The position numbers and the translations under genes are program-made. Shown here one piece after another: positions 11,801 to 24,470 of a stretch of DNA of 64,000 nt. Source of the DNA: Nipponacmea schrenckii. Taxonomy: Eukaryota; Mollusca; Gastropoda; Lottiidae. Position 1 is the stretch's first letter, and every line of letters begins with the position of its first letter. Where the stretch lies: NCBI GenBank assembly GCA_030562195.1, contig JAUJPP010000006.1:6138001-6202000 (forward strand), read 5' to 3'. Under the pieces are notes generated by a model, which was not told the DNA's origin, made no database searches, and saw only the letters and a list, made by a program, of their open reading frames with translations.

Positions 11801-14025
11801 TAGCCTTTCGGAACTTTGTCATTGGTTGAACCAGATAAGCGAGCATGAGTGAACCATATAATTTAAAAGCAGTAAAGTTAAAATATTATAAACGTGGTCG
11901 TGTCAACAATCAGATAATACATTAGCTTATTGAAGGTGATTATATGCCATCGATCGTATTCATAGTACACTACTAAATTGATCAAACTGAATATCTACAT
12001 CTGCTATCAAATGACAAATACTCACAATACTTATTTATCGTATAAACAATTATGAAAATACAATTTCAATTTGTTCTCTTCCCTGAATGACGTTCAATCA
12101 ATTGGTACATTCGAGAGCATTGAGAGGTTGAACATTTGAGTTAATCATATTTTGAACGATGAAAATTCAAAGCAGATCGGTCGTAGTCAACATTAGATTA
12201 AACCTCACCCCATAGTGTTTCAAACACAATAGCTTTAAGTAAAATGAATTAATAGTTTCCACTCAATAGTTTAATTGTTATTGTGGATATATATAGCAGA
12301 TTGAATGTATTGACGGCTGTCTACATAAATTCATAAAACCTTGAAATAGAGTTGATAGAGACTATAGTAGGATTCTCATATGCCTATTCCGTACAGTCGA
12401 TTTACACAATCTATTAAACCACTATTGGTATTTGTTAAGACGAATAGACTGTCTGAAAAAAATTGACTTCATTCCCTTTACAAAGTTTTACTTTTTCTTT
12501 TACCAATCGAGGGAGTGATGAGACCATGGTTAATAATCAACATTGCAAAGTAAAGGTCATTTTAAGATGACCGGAAATATCTCAATAATAGATTTTCTTC
12601 ACTTGATTAAATATTCTCTATTAATATCATTACCATCCATAATATTATATGTTAATAACCTGTGTAAACCATTCTAGTTTAATAGAATATGGAAATCAAG
12701 TTTGTGGAAACTGATAAATACAACTTATTTATATAGATATATATATATATAAATTTTTAGTATATTGAACTCTGATGCCAAAAACATTCGTATTATCTCT
12801 TCAAAAAGCTATTATCTTACCCTCTCAAATTGATATGAATTCTTTAAACTAAAGTTACAATTTTTCAATTTCAAGGGTCAGGAATAAAGCTTATACTTTG
12901 ATTACAGGCATCTTGAAAACATCAAAGTAGACAAATCAGAACCAATTAAAATGCATCTGTACCTAAATAATGTAGTAACGTTACATTGTAACTTCGTATA
13001 ACATTGACAGATACTGAAATTGAGCGTTAGATTTTCTGTTAAACAGAAGTTTGATAGTATTACGCCTTTTACTGAAATAGAATGAGTCACAAATTAATAT
13101 TCAATATTCTTTGGCAGTTTGCATGATAGCGAAATGGAGGTACTCAGCAATACTTCGTATTTTTAGTTACTATTACTAAATAATGTTAAATATTGAATGG
13201 AGATCAATCAGGTTATTACAGTTTATGACATTAGATTGAACTAAAATCATTTATTTTCCATAAAACATACTGAATAATAACGTTGCTTTCAGAGTAAACA
13301 ATAACAACCATTACCTGGTAATTTATTCTGAAATGAAATGGAGAATAAAATCCCCATAAATTGGGAGAATGGCGATAGGTGTCAGTCTTACAATATTAGC
13401 AGTAAAAAAATAGTATTGTGTAGATAAAATCATTTCTCTTGCAACAGAAAATAACAGTTAAAAAATGATGGAATCCTTGATTTTTCTATGTAAGCTGTAA
13501 ACATTGATAAAGCGGACTGGCACTGTTATTACTGATAAGCATAACATATGTTTAATACCTATATACTAGATGGTGTCAGGTTAAAGATAGTTTAGATATA
13601 ACTAGGTTATATTTTTTTTATTTAGATTCATGGCTTTCATATTTCTGTACTAATTTGTCAGTACTCCGAAATCATAACATGGTGTTTTTGATATCCGCAA
13701 AAGATATTATCAGAGATATGTTAAAATGAACAAGAATGAAATCATGACAATTAAATAATGTTCAGGTCAAGTGGGTTGAAAAATATTTATAGGCGGCAAA
13801 GAAAAACGCAGGCTGATTCGGATAACCCATGTAACTAGGAGGGAATTTCACTTATAGATATATAATGCAAACTATTATGTACAATTCTCTAGTAAATTGA
13901 TGGGATAAGAAATGTTTACTTGTTAATGAACAGGTTGGGGTTTCGTAGAGGAGATTCAACATTATTATTAAATGCAATATTGAAAAATACCTTTCTAAAT
14001 CCGAAGGTGGTGTTTTGTTCTGCGG
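8851..14025. other. long unassigned AT-rich stretch
   Basis: I see no convincing exon or RNA gene. Small items: a 22-bp direct duplication of a T-rich word at about 10859-10902; a 10-bp inverted pair ATCAGACCAG / CTGGTCTGAT at about 9208 and 9324; and a TA-rich tract near 12735-12755. The longest open frames (10516-10722 plus; 12902-13090 minus) have no recognisable protein content. It is compatible with intron or intergenic DNA. Confidence 0.45.
10859..10902. repeat. 22-bp tandem duplication
   Basis: Two adjacent near-identical copies of CCTTTTTTGGCTTTTGTTGAT. Simple local duplication; no function inferred. Confidence 0.8.
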
Positions 14026-14605
14026 TTTCATGGACAGTCTAACTAAAATATAGACTTAACTTTCGTTCGTATTTTATTTGTGTTGTTTCGAATGTTTTTA
14101 TTAGCTATTGGCTTTGTACGTAACCACTACAGTTAGATCTAACAATGCCCTTCAATATGGACTGTTCGAACGACCTTTGAACTGATACAGAATAACCAAT
14201 GAAAAACCCTAGTACAAAGGCCACATATCAAACACACATTTCTTTTAGTATAAACCTCCATCGGTGTCTATATTGAATCCATAATAAGAAATAATTTATC
14301 AGCGGTTGAAGAAACAGCCATATTGTTCTACTTTCTATTTGAGCAGACTTGATAAGCTAGTCTTATCCGTCTCAGAATGCACCAATTGTTCGCGTCACAT
14401 TACCATGTCGCAGGGAATGGAAGCCACGTAATTGGTTAAAACCGAGTTAGGTCAAAGGTCGTTTAAACAGATCGCACTTAAGGGCAGTGTTAGACCTAAC
14501 TGTAGTGGTTACGTACAAAGCCAATAGCTTATAAAAATATACGAAACGAAACTAGTAAAATACGAACGAAAGTTAGGTCTATATTTTAATTAGACTGTTT
14601 CATGG
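14026..14605. mobile_element. foldback MITE with long terminal inverted repeats and TSD
   Basis: Arms of about 120-160 bp are inverted relative to each other. The left arm begins ACAGTCTAACTAAAATATAG at 14034 and the right arm ends TTAGACTGT at about 14598. Shared inner blocks include CTTTCGTTCGTATTTTA, GCTATTGGCTTTGTACGTAA, CCACTACAGTTAG and CGACCTTTGA. The element is directly flanked by TTTCATGG on both sides (14026-14033 and 14598-14605). This is a 7-8 bp target-site duplication; one T is ambiguous between TSD and TIR. The ~565-bp interior has no open frame, so it is non-autonomous. An 8-bp TSD is typical of hAT-type transposition, but the terminus is not diagnostic. Confidence 0.88.
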
Positions 14606-15431
14606 ATTCGTGGATGTTTGCATTTTTACCAATGAAATAGCCTTTATAGTTTATTTTAGAGTAAAGTTAAGTCCAGTATATCGTGAGGCATATTTAAACA
14701 CTACTCTTCCATACAAACTACGATGAGCATTAACAAACTTTAATGCTCATATCATGGTCTTGAGGTAAAGCAATGTCCGGGAAACAAAACCCCCACGCCC
14801 GAACGTATTTGTACAATTTGCATCACGAAACGAATTGGTGACGAAGTTCATTTTATGCATTATAAATATATGAATTATAGAGATTATCACAGATTATTTA
14901 TCTAATACTCACTTCACTTCACACTCAATTTCAATTTTAGAACAAAGATCATGTATCGTAAATATTTATCTATTTTGTACTTGCTGTTGATATTCACAAA
15001 AAATATAAATTTATATATACACCTTTAATAATATTTTTTATATACTTTTGTAAAGGTACGCTACAAGATATTTTGCATTGGAACTGTAGTCTTGTGCCTT
15101 ATAAATAAACAAATTTGAATTTGAAAAACGAAGGAGTCGTATTATACGAGATTGCTTATCAATCGTGTTGATCTTATATTTGTGTTTATATTTCAATGGA
15201 GAAAAGATGAGAAATTTGATGGGTTTTTTATGTTGTTTTTCTTTTAACGAATGGACACTTTTATTTTATTCTGATCCAGGACAATGTAACTCCTAACCTT
15301 TTTTTGTGATTTTACCACTGTTTAATTACCCATAGACTTTCCACTAACCTTAAATTTTAGGTAAATACTAGGCAATTGTTATTAAAATATGGTCAGAATT
15401 GAAACACTTCAATCATTCATTCATCAATAAT
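14606..15431. other. unassigned sequence between two MITEs
   Basis: Nothing recognised. T- and A-rich tracts are present around 15000-15060 and 15215-15260. Confidence 0.45.
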
Positions 15432-16016
15432 TTAAAGGGATACTGCGTCTCAGCGTGAACATAAAATTTACTTCTCAAGAATGGTCTTCATGAGTATATA
15501 TTCATCATTAAACTTACCTGGTGTCATTAAGTAACAGAATCTCTTAAAATCTGGAAAACTCGCAAAACTAAGTTATTTTTTGAAAACGCTTAATAGATCT
15601 ATTAAGTGTTTTGCAATAATCAAATGCATTAAAATGGAGATTACTTAGTTTTTTGGATATTGATTTATATTTTATGTTATTTTTGGCAGTAGGTATATTT
15701 ACTGATGAATAGAATTCTTGTTGACCAAGTTTAAAATTTTAAATTTTATGTCCATTCCATATGTTGATTTATTTTTTCCCAACCGGACATTTTTAAACGA
15801 TGTTTTCAACAATATCCTACACTAAGTACTATTCAACTGGTATCAAACTGTAAACTGCATTTCAATGCCATGAATGTTTGGAACTTAAACTTTCTGAACT
15901 TATTGTCATATACATCACATCACAATAACAAAACAATCTGATCATCAAACATCTACAGTAATGTAATATTTATATATATAAGTCGGACTCCATTCCAAGA
16001 CCTATTATCCCTTTAA
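15432..16016. mobile_element. TTAA-flanked MITE (piggyBac-like ends)
   Basis: The left end reads TTAAAGGGATA at 15432 and the right end is its reverse complement TATCCCTTTAA, ending at 16016. The outer TTAA on each side fits the tetranucleotide target used by piggyBac-type transposases. The 577-bp interior has no coding frame. A sequence resembling a minus-strand splice donor (ACCAG followed by GTAAGT, near 15515-15522) lies inside and is probably incidental. The call rests on the short inverted ends and the TTAA sites only; a second copy elsewhere would settle it. Confidence 0.6.
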
Positions 16017-16494
16017 GTAATTTATATTCTAAATAAATATTCTTTTATATTATTTCGTATGATAATGGTGTCAAATGCTTTCTAGATTTTTTTAAAGGGT
16101 TGTTTGGATCCATTGGGAGAAGCTTGACTAAACATACGTTGGGTCATATGATTACAGACCTTACCCCTATCCCCGTTTTCCCAGTGCACATTAAGTAACC
16201 TTTGACAGAGAGTAAGCTAATTCTTCCTCGTTGTAATGGGAATGGCAGCTCTTTTTTATTTCACTTGATAATATCCTACCTCTATCTGATTATAGCATGT
16301 CATGTTGTGATTGAATCTGTAAATATTCAAAAACTATTTTTGTTAACTTACTATAATTTAGTTCGTCCTTGTCAGACGAGATATATAATAAGTTTTCGTA
16401 AAACCTACTTTTCCGTTATTTTATGAAAAGTCTTTTTCATGACATATTTGCTCAAAAATCGATGCGTCATAATTATTCTATGCAACTTCATTTG

Positions 16495-16518
16495 TTTTTT
16501 TTTTTTTTTTTTTTTTTT
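16495..16518. repeat. poly-T tract, 24 bp
   Basis: An uninterrupted run of T. On the minus strand it is poly-A, which could be the tail of a retroposed sequence, but no SINE body is recognisable next to it. Confidence 0.9.
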
Positions 16519-16687
16519 GTTATTCCCTGTTCAGTAGGAAGTATCCTATTACAAACTGAAAATAGAAACGTATTTCTTTTCTCACCAATTATCTGTAAAT
16601 GAACTGGAAATTAAAATAAAACTATTAAAAAAACTGTTTTCTAAACTTGAAAATAACGATTGAAAAATTTCGTCTTTTACTAATAGC

Positions 16688-16755
16688 GGCCGAGAAAACA
16701 CCGGATGAAAGTTTTAAGGTCAAAGGGGCTCAAAGCTATATGGGGCAAATATTCG
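16688..16755 (+). repeat. dispersed repeat C, copy 1
   Basis: Shares the blocks GAGAAAACA, CGG, GAAAG, AAAGGGGCTCAAAGCTAT and GGGGCAAA in the same order with a copy on the opposite strand at 56125-56192. Both are 68 bp long. Nothing in the flanks matches, so only this core is conserved. Class unknown. Confidence 0.6.
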
Positions 16756-18194
16756 AGGGTCACGCTTTGTGTTTAAATTTGTTTCACAATATCTTTGATA
16801 TATTTCCGCAGTATTAAGTAAGAAGGGTTTATCGAGTTATGCGTGAATGCAAATACAATTTTTTTTTAACGAGGGTCTGGTTCTGGGGGAATAACGAGCT
16901 GGTATGCTAAGAATATGTTTTCGGTTTGGGATAATATCCCAGTTGTTGCCAGTCATAAGGACTTACTCGTTCATAGAATACAGGATTCCCTGTATAAGGA
17001 TAATTTAAAGAAAAAATATATAAAATTGACAAATTAATCAGCAAATAACGATATGGATATTAAAGGCTTAGCCAACGTTTTCTCATCTTTGAAAATTCGA
17101 TATCGTAAGAAAGGCCAAGGTCTGCTCTCATATTTCCACTAAATACAATTGAATCAACGCCAGCATTGGTTTTGGTCATATTTTCATAAATGTTATCAAA
17201 CAGAATCACTGCTAAGTGATAAAATTAAACCCGTTTATGAAAGATTCAAAATCAAAATTACACGTCAAGAATTGTCCACGGGGAATCTTTGCAAATGACC
17301 CATCACTTGATTAGAAGCTCAGCTAAAGCCGCCTAATGTAAACTTAATTTGATTAGATTCTTGATGTTGATCAATTGAACATTATGGAGAACACTCTGCA
17401 TTTAATAGTGTAAATGTTACAGAATCCGACAAATATAAAAATACGAATTCCACATCCACAATTAGCTATCAGTATCAGCATTAATTTTCTGTCATATTTC
17501 TGTCAAATCAAGAGATAGTCATCAAAATAACGGGTTGCATAACATTCATCCCAGTTTACAGTATTTGGAGGTATTCACAAGCCACATGTCATATTCATTA
17601 AGTATGTTCACAGAGAGAAATGAACAATTGTCATACCAATCTTTGTTCATAATTACTGATAATTACGCGCTGAATGAGAAGTATTAGCAATATTTATCTG
17701 TAATAGAGAAAATTAGACAAAAGCTAATTATAACAATCAAATCCTATTATACAATTATAGCACTATGTTAAATGGGCCACCACCGTTTAAACGACTCCAT
17801 TGTATACGGGTATATTGTGTTTGGAAAAGTTGGGCAAATCAAATACGTGTGTTGATATATAACAGAAAAATCGATGGATATTTCCATATTATCAGAGCAG
17901 ATTTTTTTTGTCAGCCGTGTTAGTATTGTAATGAATCCTATATTTTCTGTAATATTATACCTGTATGTGTGACGCTCCTCAGTTGATCGAAAAAGACTAA
18001 TACGTGTTTTCCAGTAAATTAAAATATTTATCACACAGCATCAATGGTCCAAGGTTCATAAAAACGATCAATTATATTGTTAACTACACAAATTAGCTCA
18101 TGTATCCATGTGCCTTGTAAACAAAAAACATCATCATTTGAAGATACTCAGTTAAAATAGAAAGTACTCTGAAATATCTTGACTTAAAAACTCA

Positions 18195-18420
18195 TATTAC
18201 ATATTTTTCGATGGGTCTGATTTTCGAATTCATAACAAACAACTCGGTTATTACAAACACCCACACCAAGTTTTGTCAAAATCCATCAAGAAACCAGCCC
18301 TCTATCGTGTCCACAGCAATTGTGGACGGGCAGACAGACGGACAGACAGATGGATAGACAGAGAAGGGCGACGACTTTATACGCCAACATTAATGTGTGA
18401 TAAAAATAACTTAAATTGAT
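18195..18420 (+). repeat. pearl/Helentron-like element fragment, subfamily A (copy R3)
   Basis: One unit with 'TTTTTCGATGGGTCTGATTTT', 'CACACCAAGTTTTGTCAAAA', 'CCATCAAGAAACCAGCCCTC' and 'TATCGTGTCCAC'. It is followed by a GACA/GACG microsatellite (about 18327-18362) and the terminal motif TATACGCCAACATTAATGTG near 18389. This shows the family's right-end order clearly: last core unit, microsatellite, subterminal hairpin. It stops shortly before the Penelope-like relic. Confidence 0.75.
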
Positions 18421-18499
18421 TTAATGGTCTTTCGATGGAATCCAAATAGTTTCTTGTTCTGAAATTCTGAAACAAAAACAATTTACCTACTTGAAACCT

Positions 18500-19200
18500 G
18501 ATTTAGAACAAAGACAACGTCATATGTATACCCTACCAAAGATTTACAAAAAAAACAAAAAAAATCAAAAAAAAAAAACAAGGAAATAAGCTGAAACGGA
18601 ATGGTTTAAAATTCCTAAAGGTCGGCTCATTGTTTCTGGCTGTACAACTGAATCTTTTCGTCTTGGAGGAAATTGATCAGTTCCTTCTACCCCTTGCTTC
18701 AAAACATCCTGTCTATGTTAAAGATGCAAACTACTTTGCTGAAAAGATAAACAAAATAAAGTTCCTTCAAATGCTTACCTTATTTCTCTAGACATTGAGA
18801 GTAATTATGTACACGTGAATTGACAATGATTTGAGACTCCAGGCTGTTAAAAAAGGTTGTGAAAGAAATCATGTTTCTGAAAGTTTAGATTCAGAAATTA
18901 TCGAACTCTTACTTCTAAAACGTAATGATTGGGACTTGCACTAAATGTAACGAACAATACATTGGGCGAAACCAAGAATTGCCTCAGAAAACGTAACGTC
19001 AAATGTTACTCTAACCAAATCTGATAAAACTGTTGCACATCATTTCAATCAAACCATCAAACAATCGTATTCCTTTTGAAAATTTCTCCTATTGAACAAA
19101 CGTTTGATAATCAACACATTCCTGCCAAAAAAAAATAAAAAGGGTACAGAGAAAACTTTTGCATGAATACCTTATATAGCATATACCATATAAATAGGTT
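18500..19200 (+). pseudogene. Penelope-like retroelement relic: RT N-part fused to GIY-YIG endonuclease part
   Basis: Read across frames, the plus strand gives the order expected of a Penelope-like element. First comes 'MYTLPKIYKK' (from 18524), then 'GRLIVSGCTTESFRL', the block of RT that precedes the palm. After a shift come '...FLLPLASKHPVYVKDANYF' and 'PSNAYLISLDIESNYV', then 'IDNDLRLQAVKKGCERNHV'. From about 18931 the reading changes to the GIY-YIG region: 'GTCTKCNEQYIG' with the CxxC and YIG residues, then 'KTVAHHFNQ' near 19040-19060 and a 'RENF.MNTLYSIY' block near 19150-19195. The RT palm with the YxDD box is missing between the two halves, indicating an internal deletion of a few hundred codons. 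A stop (about 18589) and at least three frameshifts make it non-functional. Confidence 0.8.
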
Positions 19201-22200
19201 TTCCTATTTTACCTATTGTTCTTCAATTTAATGACACAGCTGCACAATACTTGATAATAGAGATCTATCGTAATTTACAACAGAATTTTCTTTCTGTTTT
19301 CAAAAATGATTTGGTAGTGGCATATAAACTTTAAATGACCAAAGATTGGTAGATTCCCATAGTATATAAAATATATGATTATATCTGTTGATTTCTTATC
19401 AATTATTTCATAAGGTATAAAATAAGGTAGTAGTACTTATTTGTATTTTTATTGGCTTAACATTATAGCCTTACACTTGCCCACTTTTATTTTGTAAAAA
19501 ATCATTTTCTTCTTTTGTATTCTTATCCTGAAGGGATAATTCTTAAATCCAGATTATCTACAGTCGAAAATACATTGAGAATCTTACTTATTTTTGTAAT
19601 AATTTTAGATCATCTTAAAAAGATCAGTTTATAAAGTTTGCCGAACTAAAATTAAAGCTTATAAGTCCGTTGTCTGTACTTTCGTAAAATTAAGGCAAAA
19701 TCACATTCTATGAAGCAAAGGAATTGATGCAGTTGTGCTATGTCTTAACAATACAACTATATTATCTTCTGTGCGAAAACATGAAAAATGTTAACATCGG
19801 AATGTAATTAGTTTAAGTTCAGCAGGCGTTTTTCTATGTTTCCCAAAATTTATGACATAAACCGCAATGGAGAAAAGTAATTATGTTTTCTTTTTATCTT
19901 GACCAAGAACTACTGTCTTCGCACATTCGCCGTGTATCGATATAACTATTTCCTTTTAAGACATGGAATCTGCGATCGAAGATTTCTCAATACGGCCGAT
20001 GGTCAATGCAACGATGTTTACAGATCAATCCTCATTTCCCCACATGATCATCTTTGGAATGAAATTTGTTAAAATGACGAAATTTTCTCAAGTTAGTTAA
20101 AAGATGGGCAAGATCAATTTAAAATTATTGACCCAATGGAAATTCGATAGCTATTTAATCAGAGTAATTTGATGGTCAGTTGGTTTGATAAATTCACCAA
20201 TTTCTAGAAAGAAAACTAAGTCACAAATCGTGTCTGAGACCAGTGTTCAATGGCTATTGACTAAACTCAATTTTGTTCCTGCCGACACGAGCTTCACATT
20301 TCAATCTATCATGAGGACAGCTGGTATTGAAATGTCAGTTGGAATACCAAAATTGAAAGTCAACAAATCTTAAATCTTGCTATTGCGTTCTGTTTCGAAT
20401 ATTAAAATAAAAGTCATGGAGACAATCGGTATTCAAAAAAGACGGACGAGGTAAGCGATGACGATAAACAGAGTCGAAAACAATATAAAAAATTTACATT
20501 TTTCGTCCTTTCTTTACACTCTAGATTGAAAACGGTGTTATTTGCAAGGTTTGTCAGGATATTGCCATTACCGAATATTTATATAAATATATAATTTTCG
20601 CTCGGATGTATGAAGTTGATTAATCTATGACAGGCATTCATAACTGGCGTTGCGCGCGTCACATGTGGCGTATGCAATAGCCAAGGTGGCGTACGTACTA
20701 TTTTGTGAGAAGAAAGAAAACTTTGTCTCTCTTTTTGTTACTGACATTCAGAAGCCTAAATTTTCACTTGAACACTCTTCCAAAAAATATTAAGCATTTT
20801 TCATGTTCTTTTTCACCGCGATGTAAGTTGTTACAGAATAATAAAACTGAGAAGGGGTGAGAGCATTGCCTATTGTATTGAGGCATGGTGGTCACGGTTC
20901 GCCTTGCAAGAAGAAGAAGAGTGAGGTCCTTGGAAGTAAGATTTCTTCTTTCACACGTCACAAGCCAGGCAAGCTATCACTACATATCTCTATACTGAGA
21001 GGTAGATACTAAGCCTGAACCATCGTCGACTATATAATTCTAATGAAAATTAAGCTACCTATACACCACGTCGACAAATGGGCAAATTTCTTTGAAACGT
21101 CCACTTGAGCTGGATGAATTTACAACCAGTGATAATAAGGCTAAAGGTCTTCGAGTTCTGACTTAACTTTTGATAGAGTAAGCCTACTGTCAGATGTATC
21201 GCAATCTCCTACGGACCAATATTAAAGAATTACCCACGTGACAATTCTGTGTCCTCAACTTGCCCCCCATAATAATTCTTAGAACCGCACCCCCCCCCCC
21301 CCTCTCTCTAACAAACGAATCGATAACCGTCGCATGCTGTTCACTATTTTGACCAAAGTGGTGCTTCCGGAAATTATCTTGAGAAGGCCTGATCTATGAA
21401 AGTGATGCATATACACGTCGATATTATATTCCGAAATTTTATTTTTGTATCAGATTGGTAGTTTGTATTTTATATCTACCCATGAGTGGTTTATTGTCTA
21501 GATAAGAAAGGCCTCAATAATTCATCGAAGGGTCGGAAAAGGCTATCTGGATAAATTTCATCAATATACGGATGTATGCATGCCTCATTTTTATCACGAC
21601 CGGATATAAACTCTCGCCTCTATCGTGTCTACAAACCAAATTTATAAACGTTTAACCAAGAGTAATGACTAGATTAAATTCTTCATAATATTATTGCCAA
21701 ATTCAAATTTAACCAGGATCTCATCAATAAACAGAAAAAATAGTTTTAAGATTAGAAGAAATTTAAATTTGCGATTCGATATCTCATCCCTCTATACATG
21801 TATACAAAGTTAATGGGAAATCCTTCGAAAGGATTTGAGTTTGACCGAGATATTATTTTACTAGTAATACACGGATTTGATGAAAACACAATTGTGTCTT
21901 AGAAAAAAGTGAACAGAAGATAGGCAGACGCGATGGAAAAATGTTCACATTTCTAAGTGGGTCTATTAAACTCTGATTTATGATCTGTTTTTTTTTTTAA
22001 ATATGTCCATTGTTGATTTTGGGCCCATTCAGATTTGATTTGACCAAAAGTGGGTTCAGATTTCATCAACATTTTGAGCCGGTTTGTCATTGATCCGTTT
22101 TTTAAGGCATGACTTTAGTGCGATCAGCTTAGCAGTGTGGTTTGTAAATAAAAATATTGATGGGCTCATTTATTACGTATACCTATAAACGTACCGGAAC

Positions 22201-22470
22201 CAAAATATTACTGTCTGTTATTCTGAATGATAAAAATTCCCAATTCCCAAATGAGAGTAAGTACAAACCTTTTGGGTTAAAAATACTTAAAATCATTCAA
22301 CTGTTTTTGTCCTTAGAGACTCTATTCTTATTTCTTCTTAGCTATTATGGCAGAATAATAATGCGTGATACCCTATTCTTTACAGTAATATATATAATCT
22401 ATCATTACACACATGTAATTCAAATTCTCCCGGATAGATTTGTATAAGAAAAAGGAGCTTTAAAAAAAGT
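19201..22470. other. unassigned stretch
   Basis: The first 250 bp may be the eroded 3' part of the Penelope-like relic. A 13-bp C-run followed by CT dinucleotides lies at 21290-21310. A single diverged unit of the pearl-like family (CTCTATCGTGTCTACAAACC) is at about 21605-21660. A weak candidate exon ends at a GTAAGC donor near 20443 after an ATG-led 37-nt frame; I do not call it. ORFs at 20185-20373 and 22157-22447 have no recognisable domain. Confidence 0.4.
21290..21310. repeat. poly-C / (CT)n tract
   Basis: Thirteen C followed by CT repeats. Simple sequence, likely a length-polymorphic site and assembly-error prone. Confidence 0.9.
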
Positions 22471-23190
22471 TCATTGAACAATCAGCAAATTCAACTTGAC
22501 CACTGTCTTATAAACTCTAATGATCATTAAAACAAATTTTGACGTGATTTGACTACGTCAAGGGCAAAACTTGAAAAATGGTTAAATCCAAACCTGACCG
22601 CCGTCTTATCGATTCCAATATTCATACCAAGTTTCATCAAAATCTATTAGAAATTGTAGCTTCTATTGCACCCACAAAACAATTTTGACGCAATTCTACT
22701 AAGTCAAGGGCAATTACTCAAAAGAGTTCATCGAAAAATCATCAAATCTAAACTTGATTGATATCTTATAAATTCCAATTTTCACACCAAGTTTCATTTA
22801 AATCTATTGAAAATTGTAGCTTCTAGTGCAATCACAATAAAATTTTACGCGATTTTACTAAGTCAAGTGCTTTAATTCAAAAACCGTTCATAAATCGCGA
22901 AATTCGAACTCGAACTCAATTCCAATGCTCACACCAAGTTTCATTAAAAGGCATTGGAAATGGTAGCTTCTATTGTGTCTACAACAAATATGAAGTCAGG
23001 GGCAATAACTCAATAACCGTTCATCAAAATCGCACGTGACACCATCTTATAAATTCCAATGCTCGCACCAAGTTTCATTAAAATTGTAGCTTCTATAGTG
23101 TCTACGACAAATGTTGACGGACCGACGGACAGGGGTGATGACAATAAACATCGACATAAGCATGTGGGCGTATATAAGATTGTCCGATCT
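22455..23190 (+). repeat. pearl/Helentron-like element, subfamily B (copy R4)
   Basis: Four to five units have the blocks CTTGACCRCYGTCTTATAAA, 'CCAATGCTCACACCAAGTTTC', ATTAAAATC, 'TTGTAGCTTCTATTGTGTC' and 'AGTCAAGGGCAATAACTCAA'. The unit wording differs from subfamily A but keeps the same order (AAGTTTCAT core, ATTGTGTCTAC, AAGGGCAATAACTC). The right end has a GACGGACCGACGGACAG stretch at about 23115 and CATGTGGGCGTATA at about 23160, the shared terminus. The short plus ORF at 23059-23265 is a by-product. Confidence 0.75.
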
Positions 23191-24235
23191 GAAATACCGC
23201 TGAGTGACGTAGTTTACAGTCGTTTTTTCGGGTTTCTTAGAAATATTGCCAAACTAGATTTCTAGTTAATGTTCTTGGTGCGCAGCAATATCGTCTAGTT
23301 TGTGTGTGTGAATTGGACACGACAGCAGCCTTTTACTGGACACTCATATTCATATTTGTTGGCCTTCGGTTGTGTTGAATACTGTCCAATGTAGAAAGGG
23401 AGATAACAATATATTCTTCAAGTTCTTCCCCTTTACACGTACACACTCCACAAAATAGTTATTACTTAATGATTCAATTGCATAACGTTATCATTGATAA
23501 CACACAATACAAACAATGCCATCTGTCATTCTGCCTGATACTGACAGGAAATCGTTGAATAAAAAGTACACTTAGTTGTGTTATTACCAGATTAGAGTGA
23601 AGTATAAATAATAAAGATAAGTTAACGTGACGTTTTAAATAGAAATGTTTATCATGGTTTTGATATATTGGCTGCAATGGGTTTTTTAATTAAAAAACGT
23701 TATCAAAGCTAATATACATCGATCTAATGTGCATTTTACACTGCACTTGATTGAGATAAAACATTTTCTGAAATGTTATTCCGGGTTATATATCCTTCAA
23801 ATACAATCATGATCATGAGATTGGAGCTCGATAATGACATTTTGGGAACTAATTTTGGCAATCAAAGGGTGTCAATACCTTATTAGAAATCAGGCATCGT
23901 ATTTCTTGTAAATATGAAGGCGGTAATAGTTATAATAAAAATAATACGTCTTAGTAATAAAAAAAACCATTTCCGTATTTCTAGTCTTAGTAGACATTTT
24001 GAGAAGGACTGAACCACCAAGTGGATATCTTAAACCAATTATTTGCTAAACCGGAAATGAGATATTGCATAATGGGAAAGAATATTGTATGGCTTTTTTT
24101 TTTTTAATATGTTAATTGTAAAAAGATGTATTTGGTGCATTTGAAAGTTTAAAACAAAAATTACCCTAAAACTTTAAATTTCTAACTTTGTACTGTAATT
24201 TCTGTTTCTAACCGTCTTTATAGTATCCCTTGCGA
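23191..24235. other. unassigned AT-rich sequence
   Basis: Nothing recognised; only short frames such as 23474-23677 (minus). Confidence 0.45.
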
Positions 24236-24470
24236 GACGTGAAAAAGAGCTACTCACTGTAAAACCGATTTGCACTTCGCGAGAAGAAACTTACTGTAGA
24301 ACCGATTTCCACAACGTTAAAACAGACTTACTGTATAGCCGATTTGAAGCTTTGTGAAAAGAGACTTAATATTTAGCTAATTTGCACTATGTGAAAAAGA
24401 CTGACTTTAGACACGATTTGTACTACGTAAAAGGAGACCTACTTTGTAACCGATTTGCATTATCTATTTC
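24236..24470. repeat. 37-bp tandem repeat, six degenerate units
   Basis: The block CCGATTTGCACT (variants CCGATTTCC, CTAATTTGC, ACGATTTGT) recurs at 24265, 24302, 24339, 24377, 24413 and 24450, a 37-38 bp period. Each unit also has a GTGAAAA.GAGACTTACT-like half. Units are about 70-80% alike by eye, so this is an old array. Flanks are unique. Confidence 0.85.

Larger units (their letters stand above)
16017..18190. other. unassigned stretch with poly-T and a dispersed repeat
   Basis: A 24-bp poly-T tract occupies 16495-16518. A short dispersed repeat lies at 16688-16755 (listed separately). ORFs at 16202-16426 and 17768-18034 (minus) show no domain. No splice-bounded exon was convincing. Confidence 0.45.

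Noticed and set aside
15515..15522. Minus-strand splice donor ACCAG/GTAAGT
   Set aside because: It lies inside the TTAA-flanked MITE and the adjacent open segment is only about 30 bp.
20415..20448. ATG-led short frame ending at GTAAGC
   Set aside because: Only about 12 codons, with an equally good alternative frame through the same donor and no promoter context.
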